Below, in pieces: positions 53,727 to 62,638 of a stretch of DNA of 64,000 bases. Position numbers and translations under genes: made by a program. A model generated the notes under the pieces. The model did not search any database. It saw only the letters and a list, made by a program, of their open reading frames with translations, and was not told the origin of the DNA. Source of the stretch: Allobosea lathyri (GTDB lineage: Bacteria > Pseudomonadota > Alphaproteobacteria > Rhizobiales > Beijerinckiaceae); assembly GCF_900108245.1 (NCBI RefSeq), contig NZ_FNUY01000011.1, forward strand, positions 62,001 to 126,000, written 5' to 3'. Each line of letters begins with the position of its first letter. Positions within the stretch are counted from its first letter, which is position 1.

Positions 53727-54386
53727 TCAGAAACTCAACCTGACGCGCTGCTGGCCGTTCTCGTCGAAATTCTCAGGCGCCAGCCAGGCTTCGTAGCCGG
53801 CTTTGAGGCGCGGCCAGTCGGCATCCACCATCGCAAACCATGCGGTGTCGCGATTCCTGCCCTTCGTCACCATATGCTGCCGAAAGATGCCTTCAGGCGT
53901 GAAGCCGAAACGTTGGGCAGCGCGCTTCGACGGCTCGTTGAGATTGTTGCACTTCCATTCGAACCGCCGATATCCCAGCGCATCGAAGGCATAGCGCGCG
54001 AAAAGATAGAGCGCCTCCGTCGCGACGCGGCTGCGGGCGATGGCAGGCCCCCACAGGATATTGCCGATCTCGATGACACCGTGCACGGCGTCGATCCGCA
54101 TCAGGGCCTGCCGCCCCTCGGCCCGCCCGGTCTTCTTGTCGATGACGGCGAAGAACAATGGATCGGCGGAGGTCGAGGCCTTTTCCAGCCAGACGCTGAA
54201 GGCCGCCATATCGGCGGGCGTCTCCTCAAACAGATAGCGGAAACGGTCGTCGGCACCAGGCTCGCGGGCGGAGGCGAGCAGGTCGGCACCATGTTTGGCA
54301 GGATCGAGCGGTTCGAGCCGCGTATAGCGGCCTTCCAGCACAATCCGCTCGGGGCGCGAGACGCCCTTCCAATCCGACAGATCCAT
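53727..54386 (-). CDS. GNAT family N-acetyltransferase (RimJ/RimL-like)
   Basis: A 219-residue acetyltransferase. The segment VIEIGNILWGPAIARSRVAT contains the acetyl-CoA loop region, followed by YAFDALGYRRFEWKCNNLNEPSKRAAQRFGF-type sequence, the hallmark of RimJ/RimL-like GNAT proteins (the ALGYRRFEWKCN and SKRAAQRFGF blocks). It moves an acetyl group from acetyl-CoA to an amine of a protein or small molecule. It faces the MocR-type regulator gene, so that regulator may control it. Confidence 0.88.
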   Translation of the reverse strand: MDLSDWKGVSRPERIVLEGRYTRLEPLDPAKHGADLLASAREPGADDRFRYLFEETPADMAAFSVWLEKASTSADPLFFAVIDKKTGRAEGRQALMRIDAVHGVIEIGNILWGPAIARSRVATEALYLFARYAFDALGYRRFEWKCNNLNEPSKRAAQRFGFTPEGIFRQHMVTKGRNRDTAWFAMVDADWPRLKAGYEAWLAPENFDENGQQRVRLSF

Positions 54387-54514
54387 GGTAACGCCCTGAT
54401 TTCGCGATCCGGTTGCAAGTACGGCTGTGGCCGCATCAACCCATCGTTGGCGGATTTCATGGTATGGCGTAAACTGCCACTTCTTTCATTTTAATCAGAC
54501 CGCTTTGGGACCTG

Positions 54515-55993
54515 ATGATGTCGGCAAGCGCCTTCGCCTGGCAGCCTCTGGACCGGGCAACCGGCGATCTCGAAGGACAGCTCTATCGCGGGATGCGGGA
54601 ACGCATCCTCGACGGGACGATGGCGGCGGGGCAAAGCCTGCCGTCCACGCGCGCTTTGGCTCTCACGCTTGGCGTCGCCCGCTCGACCGTGGTGCAAGCC
54701 TATGAGCGCCTCAAGGCAGACGGCTATCTCCTTGCGCAAACGGGCTCGTCGACACGCGTCGCCGAAGTCGGGACAGCGCCGCTCCCTGCCACCCCACGCC
54801 CGGCGTCAGGCCTGTCCGTGCCGGCCAGGGAGCTCCCGCTTTCCAAGCTGTTCGAGCCCGGCATTCCCGATCTCACGGCTTTCCCGCATGCGAGTTGGGC
54901 CCGCTATCTCGGCGCGCGTGGGCGATCGCTGAGAATTCACGATCTCGGATATGGCGATGCCGACGGCATCCGGGAGCTGCAGGAGGCCATTCTCGATCAC
55001 GTCGCGCAGACGCGCGGTGTCGTTGCGCGGCCCGAGCAGGTCATGATCGTGCCATCGACCCGCGCCGCGATCAGCCTGCTGACGTCCGTGCTGCTGCGGC
55101 CGGGAGAGGCGAATGGCAGCGTCGCCTGGATGGAGGAGCCGGGCTATCCCACGGCACAGGCCCTGCTACGCGCAGCCGGAGCGGAGATCGTGCCGGTGCC
55201 TTGTGACGAGGCCGGGATCGATGTCGCGAAGGCCGGCGGGCCGCCGCCACGACTGATCTATGTGACACCCTCGCATCAATATCCGACGGGCGTGACGATG
55301 AGCCTGCAACGGCGGCTTGCCCTGCTGGAGGTCGCGCAGGCGAGCGGCGCTGTCGTGATCGAGGACGATTACGACAGCGAGTTCCAGTATGGCTCGCGGC
55401 CGATCGCGGCGCTTCAGGGCATCGACCGCAACGGCATCGTCGCCTATCTCGGCACCTTCTCGAAAATCTTCGCCCCGGGGGTTCGGGTCGCCTACGCGAT
55501 CGTGCCGCTGCGGCTGCTGCAGGAGGTTTCGGCCGCTTTGCAGCTGCGAGGCGCCGTCGTGCCGATCCATATCCAGGCGGCCTTGGCCGACTTCATTCGC
55601 GATGGCCGCCTGCGCGGCTATATCCGCAAGATGAAAGCCCTCTATGCAGCGCGCATGGCAGCAAGCGTCACCGCACTTCAGCGCCATTGCGGCGACGTCC
55701 TGCATATCGGCGACGGATCGGGCGGGCTCCAGCTGGCGACATGGTTCCGCGACCTGCGTGCCGACGATCAGGCCATCGCCCGGAACATGAAGGCGCATGG
55801 TTTCGCGATGCAGCCGATGTCGCGCTTCCAACTGGGGCGCGCGCGGCCCGGGCTGGTCTTTGGCATCTCGCGTGTCGCACCAGCGACCGTACAGGCCGAT
55901 ATGGCGCGGTTGGCCGCGCTCATGCCGCGGTCCGCCGGGCAGATCGGCCCGGCGACATCGCATGAGAGCAACGGGTCGGCAGCTCAATGCTAG
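54515..55993 (+). CDS. MocR/PdxR-type GntR-aminotransferase fusion regulator
   Basis: A 492-residue protein. Residues about 20-90 form a GntR winged helix (QLYRGMRERILDGTMAAGQS, ALALTLGVARSTVVQAYERL). From about residue 110 onward it is a fold type I aminotransferase domain: YGDADGIRELQEAILDH, YVTPSHQYPTGVTM, VIEDDYDSEFQY and GTFSKIFAPGVRVAY, where the Lys of SKIF should bind PLP. Such proteins sense PLP or an amino compound; they regulate vitamin B6, GABA or taurine genes. The divergent acetyltransferase is the closest possible target. Confidence 0.92.
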   Translation: MMSASAFAWQPLDRATGDLEGQLYRGMRERILDGTMAAGQSLPSTRALALTLGVARSTVVQAYERLKADGYLLAQTGSSTRVAEVGTAPLPATPRPASGLSVPARELPLSKLFEPGIPDLTAFPHASWARYLGARGRSLRIHDLGYGDADGIRELQEAILDHVAQTRGVVARPEQVMIVPSTRAAISLLTSVLLRPGEANGSVAWMEEPGYPTAQALLRAAGAEIVPVPCDEAGIDVAKAGGPPPRLIYVTPSHQYPTGVTMSLQRRLALLEVAQASGAVVIEDDYDSEFQYGSRPIAALQGIDRNGIVAYLGTFSKIFAPGVRVAYAIVPLRLLQEVSAALQLRGAVVPIHIQAALADFIRDGRLRGYIRKMKALYAARMAASVTALQRHCGDVLHIGDGSGGLQLATWFRDLRADDQAIARNMKAHGFAMQPMSRFQLGRARPGLVFGISRVAPATVQADMARLAALMPRSAGQIGPATSHESNGSAAQC

Positions 55994-56111
55994 CGCAGCA
56001 GGTCGTTATCCGGTTGGCTGCCGCGCGGAATCTCAGCTATGTCCAAGCGTCCATGGCCGGTGGGGGCAAGCCAAATACCCGTCAGAAGCCTGACAGCGAC
56101 TGGAGCCGAGC

Positions 56112-57158
56112 ATGTCGTCTCATCATCCCAACGGTCAGGCCGATATCGCCGTCTATATCGGCAATGGCCAGAGCGGCGATATCCATGTCCTCAGGCTGTC
56201 AGTGGGCGACGGTAAGCTGAGCCTCGTCCAGCGCCAGCCATTTCCCGGTTTGGAGGAGCCCGGACGCTCGCTGCCTTTGGCGCTGTCGCCCGGGCGGGAG
56301 TTCCTTTACGCAGCCATGCGTGGAACGCCGCGAGGCATCGCAAGCTTTTCGATCGACCCGAGCACGGGCGCGCTTTCCGCTCTGGGTTTCGCAGCGATGG
56401 CCGAAAGCGTCGCCTATATCCACACCGATCGCAGCGGCCGCTTTCTGTTCGGCGCCTCCTATGACGGCAATCTCGTCACGGTCGGCCCGATCGGACCCGA
56501 TGGCATGGCGCAGGACGTGACGCAGCGCGTTGCGACCGCGCCGCACGCCCATGGCATCATGAGCGACCCGGCCAACCGTCGGGTACTGGCGACAAGCCTT
56601 GGCGGTGACCTGGTTTACAGCTTCGATTTCGACCATGTCGGCGGTGCCCTGGCGCAACCTCGAACCACGTCCTTGCCGAAGGGTACCGGCCCTCGGCATT
56701 TCGTCTTCGATCCAAACGGGCGGTATCTCTATCTGCTGGGCGAACTCGACGCTTCGATTACGGTGTTCGAATACGATGCGGAAAAGGGCACGCTCCACAG
56801 CAAGCAAAGCGTCAGCACTCTGCCAGCCGGCTTCGACGGAGCGGCCTGGGGTTCGGATATTCACATCACACCCGATGGCCGCTTTCTCTATGCCTCGGAG
56901 AGGCGCAGCTCGGCCCTGGCGAGTTTCGGCGTAGAGACGGATGGCAGGTTGCGGCCCCTGCAGAACGTCCCGACCGAAACCCAGCCGCGCGGCTTCGGCA
57001 TCGACCCGACCGGGCGCTATCTGCTCGCGCTCGGGCAGCTGACCGACCACGTCACGGTCTATGCGATCGATGGCGCGGACGGGGCGCTCAGCATGACCGA
57101 CCGCATCGCAGTCGGGAGCGGACCGGACTGGGTGGAAATGGTCGAGCTGGAGAGCTAA
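56112..57158 (+). CDS. Lactonase family protein (6-phosphogluconolactonase/YbhE-like beta-propeller)
   Basis: A 348-residue seven-bladed propeller of the bacterial lactonase family. Blades are visible as repeats such as LALSPGREFLYAAMRGTPRG, YIHTDRSGRFLFGASYDGNL, HFVFDPNGRYLYLLGELDAS and HITPDGRFLYASERRSSALA. No signal peptide is seen. Members hydrolyse 6-phosphogluconolactone or related sugar lactones. It lies next to uronate dehydrogenase and glucarate dehydratase genes (convergent), so it may open the aldarolactone formed by the former. Confidence 0.86.
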   Translation: MSSHHPNGQADIAVYIGNGQSGDIHVLRLSVGDGKLSLVQRQPFPGLEEPGRSLPLALSPGREFLYAAMRGTPRGIASFSIDPSTGALSALGFAAMAESVAYIHTDRSGRFLFGASYDGNLVTVGPIGPDGMAQDVTQRVATAPHAHGIMSDPANRRVLATSLGGDLVYSFDFDHVGGALAQPRTTSLPKGTGPRHFVFDPNGRYLYLLGELDASITVFEYDAEKGTLHSKQSVSTLPAGFDGAAWGSDIHITPDGRFLYASERRSSALASFGVETDGRLRPLQNVPTETQPRGFGIDPTGRYLLALGQLTDHVTVYAIDGADGALSMTDRIAVGSGPDWVEMVELES

Positions 57159-57185
57159 ACCGAGCTGTATTGGCTGGGAACCGCG

Positions 57186-57294
57186 CCGTCATCCTGGGCG
57201 TAGCGAAGCGGAGACGCGGGATCCATCGGAGGGCTCCGAAGCTCTACGATGGATCCCGGATCTGCGCGGCTTCGCCGCTTGTCCAGGATGACGG
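57186..57294. repeat. Intergenic inverted repeat, family A (copy 3)
   Basis: Arms CCGTCATCCTGG and CCAGGATGACGG pair exactly; inner GGGATCCATC and GATGGATCCC pair too. Same orientation as the copy at 2351. It lies between the convergent lactonase and glucarate dehydratase genes and may terminate both. Confidence 0.85.
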
Positions 57295-57391
57295 CGTGGT
57301 TCCGAGCCTGAACAGCAGAGTCTAAACTGTTTTTTTGCTGGCACTCTCCGCCAGCCCCCGGGGGCGCGGCGAGCCTGTGCTGTAGCCGGCT

Positions 57392-58648
57392 TCAGAAGCG
57401 TGGGCGCGCCGGATTGAAGTCGGGCTGGTATTTGCGCATCTCCTTGGTGTCGTCGCGCACCCGGATGCCGCAATCGAGATATTGCCGATGGAGGCGCGCT
57501 AGCGCCGCGTGATCCAGCCGCACGCCGAGGCCCGGCCCTTCCGGCGGCGCGACGGAGCCATTCTCGATCCTGAGCTTGCCGCCCTCGATCACATCCTCGA
57601 CCTGCCACGGGTAATGCGTGTCGCAGGCGTAGGCGAGGTTGGGAATGGTGGCACCGACATGGGTCATCGCCGCCAGGCTGATGCCCATATGAGAGTTCGA
57701 GTGCATCGAGATGCCAAAGCCGAAGACGCGGCCTAGATGGGCCAGATGCTGGGTCGCGCGCAAGCCGCCCCAATAGTGATGGTCTGACAGGACGACCTGG
57801 ACGGCGTTCAACCGGATCGTTTCGGGAATATGCCCGAAGGCGATGGTGACCATGTTGGTGGCGAGCGGCATCGGCGCGAATGTCGCGATCTGCCCCATTT
57901 CGGCGAGCGTCCGGGCGGGGTCCTCGAGATATTCGAGCAGCCCCTCCAGTTGCGGCATGACGCGCCGCGTCGTCTCGACCGACCAGCCGCCATTGGGATC
58001 GATCCGCAACGGATGATCCGGGAACGCCTTGCGCAGGTGCCGGAGCGTCTCGATCTCGAAATCCGGCTCGAATACGCCGCCCTTGAGCTTGATCGAGCCG
58101 AACCCGAACTCCGTCACCATCCGGCGCGCCTGCTCGACCATCTGCTCATGGCTGAGCGCCTCGCCCCAATCATCGGCCGGATAGCCGGGATCGTCCTTAT
58201 GCCCAGCGAACTTGTAGAAGAGGTAGGCGCTGTAGGGCACCCGGTCACGCAGCTTGCCGCCCAGGATTTCGTAGAGCGGGCGGCCTGTCAGCTGGCCCTG
58301 GAGATCGAGGAAGGCGACTTCGAAGGCCGCAAGCGCCGAGGCACGGGCTTTGTCGCCGGCAGGCGCGAAGGTCTGGCCGGGATCGGGATCTCCGCCGACC
58401 GCCGCATAGACGACCCGCGTCAGCCCGTTCAGGTCGAATGGATCGAGCCCGATCAGCCCAGGCTTCACCTTGCCGAGATTGGTGAGGGTTTCGAGATCGC
58501 CATAGCTTTCGCCGAGCCCGACATGGCCATCGGCTGTTTCGACTTCGATGATGCTGCGCAGAGCCCAAGGCTCGTGCACGCCGGAGACATTCAGAAGCGG
58601 CGGATCCCGGAAGGCGATCGGGGTGACCCGGACATCGGTGATGCGCAT
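57392..58648 (-). CDS. gudD: Glucarate dehydratase-like enolase superfamily protein
   Basis: A 418-residue cytoplasmic enzyme. Active-site features of glucarate dehydratase are visible: the KxK pair in SIKLKGG (K187, K189), metal-site Asp in LRIDPNGGWS, the VLSDHHYWGGLRATQ block and the general-base His in ISMHSNSHMGIS. It removes water from D-glucarate (or galactarate-derived acid) to give 5-keto-4-deoxyglucarate. The uronate dehydrogenase gene lies 57 bases upstream on the same strand, so the two enzymes act in sequence on uronates. Confidence 0.9.
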   Translation of the reverse strand: MRITDVRVTPIAFRDPPLLNVSGVHEPWALRSIIEVETADGHVGLGESYGDLETLTNLGKVKPGLIGLDPFDLNGLTRVVYAAVGGDPDPGQTFAPAGDKARASALAAFEVAFLDLQGQLTGRPLYEILGGKLRDRVPYSAYLFYKFAGHKDDPGYPADDWGEALSHEQMVEQARRMVTEFGFGSIKLKGGVFEPDFEIETLRHLRKAFPDHPLRIDPNGGWSVETTRRVMPQLEGLLEYLEDPARTLAEMGQIATFAPMPLATNMVTIAFGHIPETIRLNAVQVVLSDHHYWGGLRATQHLAHLGRVFGFGISMHSNSHMGISLAAMTHVGATIPNLAYACDTHYPWQVEDVIEGGKLRIENGSVAPPEGPGLGVRLDHAALARLHRQYLDCGIRVRDDTKEMRKYQPDFNPARPRF

Positions 58649-58705
58649 CGGCGGCCTCGTGACGGTCAGGAGGGGAAGAGTCGGGATCGCACAGGGAGCC
58701 GCGCC

Positions 58706-59542
58706 TCAGGCAGGTGGCGGAACCGGTGCGCCGGCATATTCGATGGAGCAGAAGCCGCCGCCCTGGAAATAGAGCGCCGGCGGCTCATGCGTCAGCTGGG
58801 CCTCTCCCGCCATCGCCTCCTCGGTATAATCCTCGGCATGGTCCTGGGGCCGGTAGCCCAGCCCGTGGGCGACGGCATTGTCGTACCAGCCGCCGGCATT
58901 GTCCGAAACGCCGTAGACGATGGTGTTGTGGATGTCGGGATGCTCCAGCCCGATCAGGCAGAGCTGGGCGAGATCGCGCCCGCTGACCCAGATTTTGAGC
59001 GTGCGGGCATTGCCGGGGATGTCGGCGGCATTGCCGATCCGCACATGCATGCTGCGGATGCCGTATTTGTCGGCATAGAGGGCGCCCACCGCCTCGCCCC
59101 AGCATTTGCTCAGGCCATAGCGGCCGTCGGGCCGCGGCAGGACCGTCTCGTCGATGCGCTGCGTGCGGGGATAGAAGCCGACGGCGTGATTGCTGGAGCC
59201 GAAGACGACGCGGCGCACGCCCTGACGCCGCGCCGCTTCGTAGACATTCCAGGTGCCGATGACATTGGTCTGCAAGATGTCCTCGAACGGTGCTTCGCGC
59301 ACGACACCCGCCATGTGGATCACCCCGTCCATCCCCTCCATGGCCCGTTCGACGGCGGCGATGTCGCCGATATCGGCCAGCACGGCCTCTTCGTTCGCAG
59401 CCAGTTCAGCCGGTGCCACGGCATCGAGAATGCGGATGCGCGCGAAGCGGGCGCCCAGTTCCCGGCGCAGTTTCCGCCCGATATTGCCGGCCCCGCCCGT
59501 GATCAGCAGGTTGCGAAGGGCGGTCGGCGGTTGCTCTTCCAT
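58706..59542 (-). CDS. udh: Uronate dehydrogenase (NAD-dependent epimerase/dehydratase family)
   Basis: A 278-residue short-chain extended enzyme with the NAD motif LITGGAGNIG (residues 13-22), Ser in FGSSNHAVGFYP (116-117) and the catalytic Y142xxxK146 in GRYGLSKCWGE. FGSSNHAVGFYPR and WYDNAVAHGLGYRPQD are typical of uronate dehydrogenases, which oxidise D-glucuronate or D-galacturonate to the aldarolactone. GGGAG stands about seven bases before the ATG. Glucarate dehydratase follows. The upstream gene on the same strand is the IclR-SMP-30 fusion. Confidence 0.87.
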   Translation of the reverse strand: MEEQPPTALRNLLITGGAGNIGRKLRRELGARFARIRILDAVAPAELAANEEAVLADIGDIAAVERAMEGMDGVIHMAGVVREAPFEDILQTNVIGTWNVYEAARRQGVRRVVFGSSNHAVGFYPRTQRIDETVLPRPDGRYGLSKCWGEAVGALYADKYGIRSMHVRIGNAADIPGNARTLKIWVSGRDLAQLCLIGLEHPDIHNTIVYGVSDNAGGWYDNAVAHGLGYRPQDHAEDYTEEAMAGEAQLTHEPPALYFQGGGFCSIEYAGAPVPPPA

Positions 59543-59576
59543 GCGTCGTCTCCCGGCTTTTTTCGTTGAGCGAGAT

Positions 59577-59624
59577 GATAGACTTGAGCTTGGCGATAGA
59601 CCTGAACTTGGCGATAGACTTGGC
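59577..59624. repeat. 18-bp intergenic tandem repeat
   Basis: Units GATAGACTTGAGCTTGGC and GATAGACCTGAACTTGGC are followed by the partial GATAGACTTGGC. The array occupies half of the 93-base spacer between the fusion regulator and uronate dehydrogenase genes. Confidence 0.8.
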
Positions 59625-59635
59625 GGCTCCCCGGC

Positions 59636-61363
59636 TCAGCGCAGCAAGGCCGCCCGAAGGCGGCCGTCGAGGGCGAAGACATTGCCGGAGGTCGGAGCCT
59701 CGGCAATCTGCTGCGGAGTCAAACCGATCCGGCCACTGGTGACGTAGAGCAGGTCGCCATCGGGGCCGCCGAATGTCAGCCCTGTCGGGCGCGGCACGGG
59801 CAAGGACAGAAGCCGCGTGTCGGAGCCGTCGCGCCGCAGCCGCGCCAGGCTCCAGCCATCCCACAACGCGACCCACAGATGGTCAGGCTCTTCCAGAGCC
59901 AGCGCCATGGGGCGGCCGTGCAAGGCATCGACGCGCGCGACCAGTTCCGGATTCCCGAGCCCGTTGCGCGGCCCGATGCGGAAACGGACGATGTCACCGG
60001 CATCCCTGAGGGCGGCGTAAAGATGGCGCCCGGAGGAATCGATCAGGATGTCGGTGGGAGCAGAGGGCAGTTTGGCCTCCAGCACGGCCTCACCGTCGAT
60101 GAGACGGTACAGCCCCGGGCGGATCTGGGGAGCCGATGTTTCCCCGACGCCGAGCCAGATCTGCCCATCGCGCCCGTGGCAGGCGCAAGTGATGCCGGCG
60201 AGCACCTCCGGCGACAGCTCCGGGCTCAACGGGGTCAAGCGCGCATCCCGGTCGACGGTCATGGCGCCCTTTTCCGTTGCGACGAACCACCGGCCCTCGC
60301 CGATCGAAGTCAGGGCCATCGCCGGCGAGGTAAACCGGGCCATCACCTCCGACCGGGGCGGAGCCGTGGGCTCCTCGTCGCGCGAACGCATGATGGCGGG
60401 CGCAAGCGCGTCCAGCCAGAGCAAGGAGCCGGTCTCGGCATCCCAGCTCGGCGACTTCCCCAGGAACGAGCGGGCGCTCGAGGCGAGCGGCATCTCCCCG
60501 CCATCGGGCCGGCCACGTGGACGCGTGCCGCCGCGCCGCCTCACGGCCTCGCCAAGCCGCCGGGCTGCGGTTGCAACCTCGGGTCCGAGCTGATGAGCGC
60601 GCTCCAGCGTCATCCTGTAACAGGGCCCCGATACCGTGAAGGCTCCGATCGGAACGTCGCCATCGCCGGGCACGGCTGCGCTGACGCAGCGCACGCCCTC
60701 CATGAACTCCTCGTCGTCGATGGCATAGCCTCGCAACCGGAAGACATCGAGCTGCGAGCGTAGCTGGGTCGGGTCGGTGATCGTGCGGTCCGTGACGCGC
60801 TCGAAGCTCATGCGGCCGATCAGGGCCTCGCGCTGGGCCGGGGCCAATGCTGCCAGATGAGCCTTGCCCATTCCCGAGCAGTAGAACGGCCGCAGGCTGC
60901 CCAAAGGCGCACCCGTACTGATCGGATACAGGCTCACGATCTTCTGCAGGATGATCATGCTGGCGCCACCGGGCGCGGCGAAATAGACGGTTTCCCCGCT
61001 GAGTTCGTGCAGCCAGCGGATCTCCGTCATGGCGAGCATCGGCAGATCCGGGATCGGCCAGACGGCCTGGGCGTATTCGAGAAACTTGAAACCGGGGAAA
61101 TAGCCCTGCCCGGCAGCATCGACGCGAACCAGGCCGCGCTGCTGCAAGGTATTGATGATGCGGTAGGCCGTGCTGCGCGGCAGACCCAATTCATCGGCCA
61201 GGCTCTGTGCCCGGTGCTCGCCGGGCGAGGCGGCAATCAGGTCGATCAGGTTCAGCGCCTTGCCGACCAGTCGCGTGCCGCGAACCTCGGCGACGGCCTC
61301 GTCGCGCGGGCCCTCATCGTCGGGCCCGGCGTCCTTCTCGAGGCTGGCGACACGATTGCGCAT
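59636..61363 (-). CDS. IclR transcriptional regulator fused to a degenerate SMP-30/gluconolactonase-like propeller
   Basis: I take the ATG at 61363 (MRNRVASLEK), giving 575 residues. Residues 30-90 are an IclR winged helix (LADELGLPRSTAYRIINTLQ); 105-275 are the IclR effector domain (YCSGMGKAHLAALAPAQREA, RGYAIDDEEFMEGVRCVSAA). From about 300 the sequence is an SMP-30-like propeller: SPSWDAETGSLLWLD, GRDGQIWLGVG, SGRHLYAALRD, LWVALWDGWSLARL. Metal-site positions appear changed: the Glu of EGPxW is K303, the Asn of PNG is T437 and the Asp of PDG is M486. It probably senses a sugar lactone or acid and controls the uronate genes. Confidence 0.85.
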   Translation of the reverse strand: MRNRVASLEKDAGPDDEGPRDEAVAEVRGTRLVGKALNLIDLIAASPGEHRAQSLADELGLPRSTAYRIINTLQQRGLVRVDAAGQGYFPGFKFLEYAQAVWPIPDLPMLAMTEIRWLHELSGETVYFAAPGGASMIILQKIVSLYPISTGAPLGSLRPFYCSGMGKAHLAALAPAQREALIGRMSFERVTDRTITDPTQLRSQLDVFRLRGYAIDDEEFMEGVRCVSAAVPGDGDVPIGAFTVSGPCYRMTLERAHQLGPEVATAARRLGEAVRRRGGTRPRGRPDGGEMPLASSARSFLGKSPSWDAETGSLLWLDALAPAIMRSRDEEPTAPPRSEVMARFTSPAMALTSIGEGRWFVATEKGAMTVDRDARLTPLSPELSPEVLAGITCACHGRDGQIWLGVGETSAPQIRPGLYRLIDGEAVLEAKLPSAPTDILIDSSGRHLYAALRDAGDIVRFRIGPRNGLGNPELVARVDALHGRPMALALEEPDHLWVALWDGWSLARLRRDGSDTRLLSLPVPRPTGLTFGGPDGDLLYVTSGRIGLTPQQIAEAPTSGNVFALDGRLRAALLR

Positions 61364-61578
61364 GAAAGGAAGCCGGGCCTGTCGAAGCGAGATGAAGCGG
61401 CGAAGGCCGCAACTTACGCAGGCGCCCGGCAGCTCGCAACGATGAATTACCACGATGTAAGAAATATCGATGCTGCAACTGCGAGATAAGGCATGGTTTC
61501 ACACATAGTAAGAACGGCCGTTGACAGAGCCCGACACCGCTCCTAGCCTTTCACTCAAGATCGGGGACATCCCGGCTC
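61364..61578. promoter_or_regulatory. Divergent promoter region of the uronate genes
   Basis: The 215-base spacer lies between the fusion regulator and the aldose epimerase genes. It turns AT-rich around 61440-61520, where both promoters should be. I saw GAAAT and GTTTC half-sites about 40 bases apart but no convincing IclR palindrome. Confidence 0.35.
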
Positions 61579-62538
61579 ATGGGACGAAACGTGACTATGG
61601 CGGACGCGACGACGGCACAGCTTCGTTCTGCGCAGGCCTCGCCGTCTGTCCTTGCTCTCGCGGCCGGGCCGATGAGAGCGACAGTGAGGCCTCTGGACGG
61701 CGGCCGGATCGCCTCGTTCTGGCGCGAGGAGCCCAGCGGCCATCGCACCGACCTGCTGGTGCCGATGCCCGAAGCCGCGTACGACCCTGCCATCTGGCCA
61801 AAGGCCGGCAGCTATCCGCTCGTCCCCTATTCCAACCGCATTCGTGATGCCGCCTTCCGCTTCGGCGAGACCAGGGTCGAACTGGCGCCGCACCCGGCCG
61901 CGGCTCCGCATGCGCTGCACGGCTTTTCCCAGATGCGACCCTGGACCGTGGCCCGGCAGGCCGCAGCTCAGATCGAGATGCGCTACCGCCACGATCCGCA
62001 AAATGATCCCAGTGGCTGGCCCTGGGCGTTCGAGGCGGTGCAATTGATCACACTTGGCCCGTCGGGCCTGACGCATGAGATCGGCGTGGAAAGCCGCGCG
62101 GACTCGGCCATGCCGATGGGTCTGGGTGTTCATCCCTATTTCGCGGTGTCGCAGGGCGACCGGATCCGCTTCACCGCTGACGCCTTATGGGAGGCCGATG
62201 CCGACGGGTGCGGAAAGCAGCGTCTCCGGCTTTCCGGCAGCGCCCGCCAATACGACTCGGGTCATGGCGAGAAGGACATCACGAGCTACTATGCCGGCTG
62301 GGACGGGAATGCCTGGATTCAACGTCATGACGGCACTCAGATTGCGATCCAGACCAGCGCCCCGCTCGACCATCTCGTATTCCACGTGCCGGCTGGCGGG
62401 CGTTATCTGTGCCTCGAGCCCGTGAGCCATGTCGCGGACGCCTTCAATCTCGCGGCAGCCGGACAGCCGGAAACCGGGATGCGCGTGCTGAACCCCGGCG
62501 AAGCCCTTCGGGCCACGGTGCGGATCGGAGTGGCATGA
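61579..62538 (+). CDS. Aldose 1-epimerase (galactose mutarotase-like) family protein
   Basis: A 319-residue beta-sandwich protein. Family features are GSYPLVPYSNRIRDAAFRFG, the catalytic His region PHALHGFSQM, the second His in GLGVHPYFAV and the late CLEPVSHVADAFN, where Glu is the probable base. It interconverts alpha and beta anomers of sugars or uronates. The start is not certain: an ATG at 61597 is also possible. It faces the uronate operon, and its product could supply the pyranose anomer that uronate dehydrogenase prefers; that is inference. Confidence 0.88.
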   Translation: MGRNVTMADATTAQLRSAQASPSVLALAAGPMRATVRPLDGGRIASFWREEPSGHRTDLLVPMPEAAYDPAIWPKAGSYPLVPYSNRIRDAAFRFGETRVELAPHPAAAPHALHGFSQMRPWTVARQAAAQIEMRYRHDPQNDPSGWPWAFEAVQLITLGPSGLTHEIGVESRADSAMPMGLGVHPYFAVSQGDRIRFTADALWEADADGCGKQRLRLSGSARQYDSGHGEKDITSYYAGWDGNAWIQRHDGTQIAIQTSAPLDHLVFHVPAGGRYLCLEPVSHVADAFNLAAAGQPETGMRVLNPGEALRATVRIGVA

Positions 62539-62638
62539 TGTGAACAAACCGGGCGGTCGCACCAGCCGCCGCCCGACAGCTTTCGACCCTGAACGACAAG
62601 GCCAAAAGGCCGGCAACATCTCAGAGAGGGAGGATGGC

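Noticed and set aside
61364-61578. IclR operator in the divergent spacer
   Set aside because: Only weak half-sites could be found; not enough to call a site.
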